In this document: one piece after another, positions 52,301 to 61,300 of the stretch
How the letters are laid out: each line of letters starts with the position of its first letter
Position numbering within the stretch: the stretch's first letter is position 1
Assembly: GCF_037975245.1 (NCBI RefSeq)
Contig: NC_092582.1
Location: 15,455,077-15,519,076, forward strand
Length of the DNA: 64,000 nucleotides
Origin: Apostichopus japonicus
Lineage: Eukaryota; Echinodermata; Holothuroidea; Aspidochirotida; Stichopodidae
Direction of reading: 5' to 3'
Notes under the pieces: generated by a model
What the model was told of the DNA's origin: nothing
Seen by the model: the letters and a program-made list of their open reading frames with translations, nothing else
Database searches by the model: none
Made by a program: the position numbers and the translations under genes

Positions 52301-55300
52301 CACAGGTACAGGATGTGCTCCATGTCTGTGTGAGCCTTTGTACTCCCTTCATAACCAGTGTAACCAGACAGGTCAATGCGATTGCAAACCTGGAGTTTCT
52401 GGATTGACTTGCTCTACCTGCCTTACTGGGTAAGTTGTTCTCTTTGGTCCCTATTCGCTTGTGAAAGAGCACAGTCAAGGCCTCTCAATTGATAAAGTTT
52501 TATCTGGCCCAGATATGGATGCAATAAAATTTAACCAGATAAAATTTTATATGGGCCATAGGAAACTTCATTTTATATCAAGTTATATGTGCCCAATTTT
52601 TTATCTGGCCAGATATAAATTCCAGATCTGGCCCAGATTGAAATTCCAGATCTGGGCCCGATCTGGATTTTTATATCTGGCCCAGATCTGGGATTTTGGT
52701 AAGGGAAGTTAGATTCAAAACCTTGATGGTCATAATTTGCCAAAATTAGACTGCAGACCTTGTTTACACCTTATTTTGATGTATCACTCTTGAACAGAGA
52801 TTTTTCATCCTAGCAGTGTAGAATAGTCATGTTAAACTTTAGATGTGATAAGCCATGTGTATACCTATTTTGCAAGGAAAAGAGCAACACTGAATATCAC
52901 TCATTTATCTCTCTTAAATTTCAAGTGCCTCTCCCCTTGTCAAACGATTCTAAAAATAGACCAACTACATATATTACCTGCTTCATTATCATGAAGAGCA
53001 TTATATTTTGAAAAGGGGAAAAAAAAAATGACATTAAAAAAAACAACTTATTTTTCTTAAAATTTCTTGTTCATGCCAACTGAATTATATTTAAGATTCA
53101 TAAATTGCGATAAATGAAGTATTTTCGGTGACACTTTTTTGAATAAACAGGTTCTTTAATCTCACAAGCGAGGGATGTCAGGAGTGCCTGTGTAATCCTC
53201 TCGGAAGCCGGGACGGAATTTGCAGATTGGACGGTCAGTGCGATTGTTTGGAAGCAGCTGTGGGGTTGAAATGCGACACTTGTCCAGATAGTAAGTACCT
53301 TGTATTTGGTAGATTCAGTCGAAAAAGTCACCATCCATTGACTGATGCAGTTTTCTAAACCTGAAAATAACATCGTTAAGATAAATGTGTTGGGGAAAGA
53401 TATTTATCTTTCATTGAGCAAAGATTTGTGTCAAACTTACTGATCTATGTTTGTTGAGTTTAAAAGATAGAGAGAAGCTAATTATTCTTGGAATAGAGTA
53501 CAATAATCAGTCCCACCCAGTTCAGACAAATGGTTAATAAACTGTACTTTCATGTTCTGCTTTAAAGCACTCGTACTGACAGTATGAGCAGTATATATCT
53601 TGGTTTTTTATCAGATGAAGGTTATGAACTGTTTGTACTGTCAGTACCAGTGCTTTGAAGCATGATATGAGAGGACAGTATAGAGTGGTATTAGCATTAG
53701 AATCAGATAAAGGTTAGGAACTGTTCATACTGTCAGTACGAGTGCTTAGAAGCCTGATATCAGAGTACAGTATTGAGTGGTATTAACACTGGGAAATTGT
53801 CCCAGTTTGCAGTCAAATGTCCAATGTGTGTAATATAAACTTGTCCATTGCCACAAAATTTCAACTGTTTATCAACTACTTTGACATTTCATATTCATTT
53901 TTGATTCTTAACAATTTGTGATGATATCCTTCTATTAATTCTGTGATATTTCCAAACAGACACTTACAGTTTTGGCCCGTACAGCGAGCGAGGCTGCTTG
54001 GATTGTATTTGCTCAGGCCATTCGGTCAACTGCAGTATGGCCGCAAATTGGTACACTCACACTCTCAGCAGTAGTTGGTCTTTATTTGCCTTTGATCTAT
54101 CGCCCGAGTGGACGGGACAGACAGGGTCAGGTGATACTGTCCTCATCAACACCAGACCCATCTTGGATGTCCTAAATCCTAGGTAGGTCATCATGGTAAA
54201 AAAACATCCAAAGGGGCAAAAAATATACAGAAATATGATAAAATATGAAATGTTTTGTGTCACTGGTTGGCCAGTGGTTGGTATTATGGATTATTCAAGC
54301 TGCAAGTTGTATTTCATTTCTATAAGTAAGTGTAAACAGACAAAATAATACCACAAACAAGGTAACGTTAAAGGTAAATTTTAGTAGATGTTGAGTTCAT
54401 TATTTCTGACTTTTCACTAATGTTTTACTTATGCACCTTGATTTTGGTATTAAATTTTTTCTTCCACTGAAAAATGTCTCCCAGTCTGCTCTTGTGAGAC
54501 ATTCTGGATCCAGCAATGAGGACTCCCCTCATGGAGTGTTTTTTTTCTGATTAATCAGGTGCGTATCCAGGGGGGGGGCGTTGGGGGCACGCGCCCCCCG
54601 GGTAAGGAAAAGAGGAGAGAAAAAAAGAGAAGAAAAAAGGGAAAAGGAGGGGAAAAAGAAAAGGAGGAGAGGAAGGAAGGGAAAAGAAAAAGAAAAAAGA
54701 GAGAAAAAGGAGAAAAGGAGGGAGTAGAAGAGAGCCAAGACCTCGGGAAGAGAAAGAGGAACAGTCATAATTACAGCGCTGATCCCTATTATATACACAG
54801 GGTAGCCAGTGACAGATCAAGGATTACGGAGGGGTGTGCGCCTCACCTTACACCGACAACTCCATTTTTGACGTTTCCATTTTCCCTCTCTCACTCTATA
54901 TAAATACTATAAATGGTCTATCATAACGCGTGTGTGTATGGACACCTTAAACAATTGTACAATTGTGCTATATGGAACCAACTGTGGCTGGTCTTGAACT
55001 CGACCGAGTCGTCGGGGAATATGACGCTTTTCGGGAAGGGGGAGACCGCCCCCCCCCCCGAGCAAATTTTCTTTATGACATCGCTAGTAATTTCAAAATA
55101 GACAATGCTTAGATGCAACTTACAAGGCCTGGCAAGTGTCATTTCCAGCGATCTGGGAGGCATTTTCGGCCAAAATTTTTCTTGTACGCTTCGCGCCAAC
55201 TCATGGTGGCACTTCGCTTAGATAGTTTGCCTACAGGCTTCGCCCTTCCCTTGGCAATTACTCGCTATACGCCTGTTCGAATTTGTAAAGCAAAGAGCAG

Positions 55301-58300
55301 ATATAACATCATATCAGTGAGCATTGAAATGCATGTTCCACGATGAACAGCCTCAAAAACTGTCTATGTGTGTAGTTAAAGGCGTAGGAGCCCAATCGGA
55401 TTTGGGGGCTGTAATGACTTGCCCGAAAAAAAAGCCAAATTTTTTTCGCGTTCAACATATCGATGCCAATATCATATAAGCAAGTATCGGTCGTTACATT
55501 GCATGGCATCGTGTGCCTTACGGTCCGTGAAAGTTGCACAGTATACCGCTGGATGCTAATGTAAGCAACGAAATGTCTGATGTAGATGGAGAAAAAGCAT
55601 ACAGATCCATTTATGTCAAAACTCTCTTTTACAGTAGTAATGTCGGCCAAGCCGAGAACTTTATTTTAAATACCAAGGAGATAATTTTTAAGCTATTCAT
55701 TGCTATTTATTTTTCTTTCAGTAGGTGCCCGAAAAAAATTGGTTGCGGGGGGGGGGGCTGCAGCCCCCGCCTCCTACGGGACCTACGCCTATGTGTGTAG
55801 TGTTCGGTTTCGATAAACCTGATATCGGAAATATCTGCTATTTTTCATTTCCTTCAACCAAGTTTTATAATACCATTATAAGAGGTTTTAATATTTCTAC
55901 ACCAATAAATTAACTGTGTCTGAATTTTCGAAAATTTCCTCACCAACATTCTTCATCATACTTTCCTCTACTCGTGCAATTTTGACCTGTCTGTTAGGGG
56001 TTGAAGGAGGTTTTTCTATATTGATTGTCCATAGATTGAATTTTGTGCAACATTATGGGTATGTTTTGAAGTGATTTTATTCACGAGAAATGTGAATTTT
56101 CAAATTCTCAACAAATAATGGGCTTAAAACCTTGAAAAGTGGGGCTTTCGGATATTGTGGGCCGTGACGTAGAATCACCTACAAAAGCAATGATCCATAG
56201 GACATGCAATGAGGTCAAACATGATGTGTGACTGGTTACAATCTTCAAAAAGGTTATGGATGGAAGAAAACTTTTGGGAAATACTTGGTTCTCAGGCAAA
56301 AGTGTACATCTGGTTGGTCATTTTCAAGCCCGAGAAGTGCCATTTCCGGTGATCTGGGGGGTATCAAAACCAGAAATTTTCTTGTACGCTGCGTGCCAAC
56401 TGATGGTGGCGCTCCGCTTAGATGGTAATTCGCGCCCCCGGGTTAGAAAATCCTGGATACGCGCCTGTTAATGTTTGACATTATAAAGACTTTGAAGATT
56501 TGAATGTTCTGGTGATTATTTTCACCACTTATTGAACAAAAAAACTTAGACTCGCTTCCTTGATTCTTATGTGAAATTTAGGTTATGAAAAACTAACAAC
56601 AGCAGCAAGTTGCAGTTTTATTGCTTCTTAAAGTAAAAACCAGAGCACTTGGTTATTCTTGGAGGTAGCCCCTTTGCGTCGTTCTGTACTATTGATAAAA
56701 GAAGTTAATGTTATCCCCAAACTTAGATATGTTACCCTGGTAACGTGAAGACAATAGCAAACTATAACGCATAGGTTTATATATAAGCCATGCTAGGTCT
56801 TGGTACATACGTGCTTCATTCATTAGGTACTGTTAGGAACTTACAGATTGAAAAACAAAAAAGAAGATGTTAAGAGACTGCTTATCCACTGTAAACTAAC
56901 AGCCAGTGTAGGTAAATATACAAAAAGATGACCAGAGGTTTCGATCCTAACACAATCTCTGTCAAAGTTGACTTGTAATATAAACAGACTAAGAATGCTG
57001 TATAAATAGACATATGGACAGACAACTAACTTGGACCTCTGTTAGGAACTATCTTGTAAGAGTTACATTAGCATTATTTTATCTTAACTCTGTCTTATTT
57101 TATCGTAACTCAGGCTGTATTCTGTGTGTGTTTTTGTCCCTTCTGTTACTGTTACTGTTACTTGTCATTTAGCCTCTGAAGAAGATCCTGCTAGGATCGA
57201 AACGTCAGGCCAACTTACTTTTACACATATCTTAACGTTGAACAGATTCGTTCTGGAGCTGGAAGGTCGAGACGCGGAGGAAGACCTGTTTTTCGTTTCA
57301 CCGGACGTCTATCGAGGTGATCTCCGTACTGCGTATGGTCAGGTGCTACATTTCGTCCTGAGTCAAACTACGGTGGAAAATCAAAGCAGATTCTTAGATG
57401 GAGATGTATTCCTCTACGGTCTGTATTCAGAGGAACCTTTGGTTACAGGACTACCAAGTAATCCCAGTTTAGAGGAAACTCCATATTCGGTGAGAACTAT
57501 CACGATTTACATTCATTTGGTATTTTGAATTGCAGTTGTGTGGACATGGCATTTGATTCAATCAAGTTTATCCATGCGAAGCTTTGCATACAAATTGTAT
57601 TCCTAAATTGTCACCATAGCATTAGGAATATTCATTTTTCTCCAGGAAAATCAGGACATATTGTTAAGCCTGCAAGATCCATTTTAACAGGAGAATTTCA
57701 GCACCTACAGTTACTGTCGTAAATATATTTGCGTAATTTGCATATTAGATTTGGGACAAACGTTCATGAGCAGAAGTACAGAGTTTCTGACATTTGATTA
57801 TTATGAGGACAGAACTATGACATTTTCTTCTTGAGGCCATTTTGGTGTTTGAATTTAAAAAAATCCGTCTATTTATTATTTCAATCCTAAGTTTACATTT
57901 CTTGTCTGATATTTTAGCTTAAATTGGTGTTAATCTTTTATCACAATTTCTACACTTTGTACTTTTTGGCCAAAAAATTCAATGTGTAATATAAGTGGAA
58001 ACAATTACCACACTAGCTGCAGCTGTTGCATCTGTAAGAAGGGTTAAAACATGGGAAAACTTTTAAGTTGATCTCATTAATTCTGTTTACTTTGATCTGC
58101 AGTTCAAGTTACACGAAAGGTACTGGAGGATTGGCAATATGTCGGGAAAACAACCGGATATGGTCGACATGTTCCGAGTCCTGTCGGCTCTGGATCAGAT
58201 TAAAATCAGGGGAAAATATACACAGGTACAATCGCCAAATAATCATCTTCATAGGCATATGAAGGGGGCCGGAGGGTTGGGGGGGGGAAGCATTCGGGAA

Positions 58301-61300
58301 GCTGCCCTCTTCATTTTCAAAGTTGGGGGTAGGTCGGGGCAGGGGGGTTAGGCAGGATGAGTTAGTTTGATATGAAAAGGCTTAATATTGTGGAATCTGA
58401 AAATACTTGAAATTCTTTGATACAATGTCGAAACGTTGATTTGTTTCTGGACTTTAATGGGAAAAGATTTTGGAGCAAAATGAAATAAGACTTGAAAGTG
58501 TTTGAGATGTAATAATAGTAATATGAACCACTAATCTGTCATTGAAACTGATCAAAATGAGAATGTTGTTGTAAACATGTTGATTTGCTATGTGTCAACA
58601 GTTTTGGCTACCAGAGAAGATGAGTTTGTACATTAAGATAGACTGGGCTTTTGTCCTGTACGGGTCTCCTGGGAAGACTCATAAAGAAATGGTTAGGTCG
58701 CAAATTCATCTCCTCAAAATAAACTGTAGTAGTTTTAAAGATTCTTTTATTTTTATATTATGTATATGATATGCAAATTAACTGTTCAGTTGCATGTGTA
58801 TGGTTAAGCAATCATATGTTTCTTTGTTATGCTAGACATTCTCTTTTGCTCGTATAACACTCATTATGTTCATAAAATTCTTCTCCCTCATATACGTCTT
58901 GAGTTTATGTAGACCTTATGTACCTCAGTTTTCTTTTATGGCTGGACCATGCTGTGTCTCATATGCTACATTTGATCTCAGTTAGAAAATAAACAAGTCC
59001 ATATAATTCAATGGAAAACTATATATTGAGAGATGTTCCTAGTTTTCTCTGTGTTTGCTCTTACTGTAGATAAAAAGCCATATACCTAGGTTACAATATC
59101 ACATGTGGTTAGGACTGTTTCCCACAGTTATCTATGTTTCAACTTCATCAAATCTTTCAAACAGTCAACAACTGCTTAATTTTCATCTGTTTTGGGATTT
59201 TTGTTGTTGTGGTTTGAATATGACCTTTATCATTTCTTACAGATAAACTGTATGATTTTGTATCAACCTTTTCAAGGGAAGTGTATGAACAATTTGTTTT
59301 TACTGTGAAGTGCTTGATATCGTTTTGATTTGTGGGTTCAGATATATTTCTGACTTTCTCTCTTTTCCTCCAGCTTGTGGATAACTCTGTCTTTCTTCAC
59401 GAAGTGAGGGTGACGCTTGCCTCTGATGATAGCGCCCTCTCGTCAAACCCACCGGCAGAATTTGTGGAGCAATGTCAGTGTCCAGACCAATACAATGTAA
59501 GTTTTGTTCCATGACGATAGCCTCTGGTAAACTGGGCTAAGAAGATAAATAGCTTTCACCTAATGATATATTATGAATGGTGTGATATTGGGAAACTGAC
59601 GTATTAACATATCTCAGTTAATGATGTCATGTTACTCCACAGTTCTTCTGTTGAGATCAAAATTGTTCTGCAGGAATACTTGAGGCTTTTCCTTTGATAA
59701 ACTTGTTTCCTACCAGTAATCTCATTCCCAACTCATGCACCCCAAATTATGGTTACCTCAAGTGCCAGAGATCTCTTTTCCAGCTCAGCTGTTTAAATCT
59801 AAGCTTTCAATACCCTAAGCCTCCATAGGCGTCAGAGTCGCCTAGTTTTGGTCTGTGACAGAATTTAATCTGACCTGCGAAGAGAATAAAAAGTTGGCCC
59901 ACAATCATGTACTAGCCGCGTATTCCTGCAGGTTACTCAATTTATCGTTAAAGTGAGGTTTTAGTTGGTTCTCTCTGGCCTTTGCTCCGACCTATTAATT
60001 CCAAATTCAGAAGCTCTGCTATAGCTATTGGGTGAGAATTGAACACTTCCAGACTTCAATGTGTAATTGTCGGTAAGAAACTTGACTAATACCACGGTAT
60101 TTACAAAGTTGACAAATTCTCACAAGTTAATTGTATGTAGTTGTCAGTATATATAGCAAGTAACTTGACTATTGCCTACGTGTTACAAGGTGTACTGAAT
60201 CTCACAAGGCCCTGAAGTTTCTAGAGGTTCAAAAGATAGAAAGGTTTTCTGTTACAGTACTGTGTTGTTTGTTCTTAAACGACATTTTATATTTACATCA
60301 TTACAATCTTCTTCTGTAACTTCATGAAAGGGCTGAGTGAAAACAGCTTTTCTAAATAGCAGTCTTGTGCGATCCATATCTCATATGTGTATAGCCATTG
60401 TCGTATTTCATATTTTTATCAACTTCACACAATTTTTCCTATATGCGTTGACGTTCAAAATTGTAGACTCTTTTTATTTCTTGACAGGGACAATTTTGTG
60501 AGTCCTGCATGCTTGGTTACAGATGGCAGGATCCAACTATGGGACCGTTCTCCGACTGTGTTCTGTGCGATTGCAACAGCCATAGCCTGCTACCGTGTGA
60601 CATCATGTCAGGCCGTTGTAGCAACTGCACTCACAATACGGCCGGAGACTTCTGTGAGATTTGTGCAGACGGTTTCTATGGTAACGCTACCATTGGATCA
60701 TCAGGTAGATTGGATATTTTTAAGGATTTGCCATTTTTCTTGCAGTTAAGATCTTTGTTGGATTTAAACTGCATCATTTTGATCTTGCTATTCAGTATTC
60801 TTTTCCTTAGATTTCAACATTTTAATTGAACAATGGTTGCAATGTTTCTGATTTATGGAAATTGTATTTATTATGCTTAAATGTATGTTTCATCTTATTT
60901 GAATTTAAACAAAGTTAACGTTGCCGCTGATAGCCACAAATTGAATGCAATGACAGTGGAGTTCTGTTTCATTCACAAATAGTTTATGGAATGATATGTT
61001 CCCTTCCTGTATTTAGTAAAATTAATATTGAAATGGAGACATGTTTTGTTACTGGAATGAAGTCACATCTCATCAACCTGTTTTTTTTGTTGAACATTTA
61101 CATCCAAAAACTGAAAACTCCTATAATATAACCCACAGGGAGTTATGGCGCACACTTTAATGTTTTGTATTTTTGTACTGATACCTAAATTCAACAGATA
61201 AAAGAACCATTTTTGCAGTGAAAAAAAAACCCAGTGAGGTAGGGGAGAGGGGGGGGGTGGGGATCAGAGGGAGAATGCATTCCCTCCCTCAGATTCTGTC

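Larger units (their letters stand above)
54183..57245 (+). other. intron 16, rich in mobile elements
   Basis: 3.06 kb, the largest intron. Contains the hAT-like composite (54556-56467) and the Penelope-like fragments (56930-57227). The rest is AT-rich. Confidence 0.7.

Noticed and set aside
54529-54903. Lys/Glu- and Phe/Ser/Pro-rich ORFs on both strands
   Set aside because: They cover a polypurine tract in a transposon and have no domain or splice context.
57124-57245. Upstream part of the open frame that includes laminin exon 17
   Set aside because: It is the Penelope-like repeat, also found at 61.9 kb. The true exon starts at 57246 after CAG, as the L4 alignment and phase require.
58601-58692. 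Possible extra L4 exon after AACAG
   Set aside because: Exons 18 and 19 already give a continuous, complete L4 match in phase. An insertion here would interrupt it.
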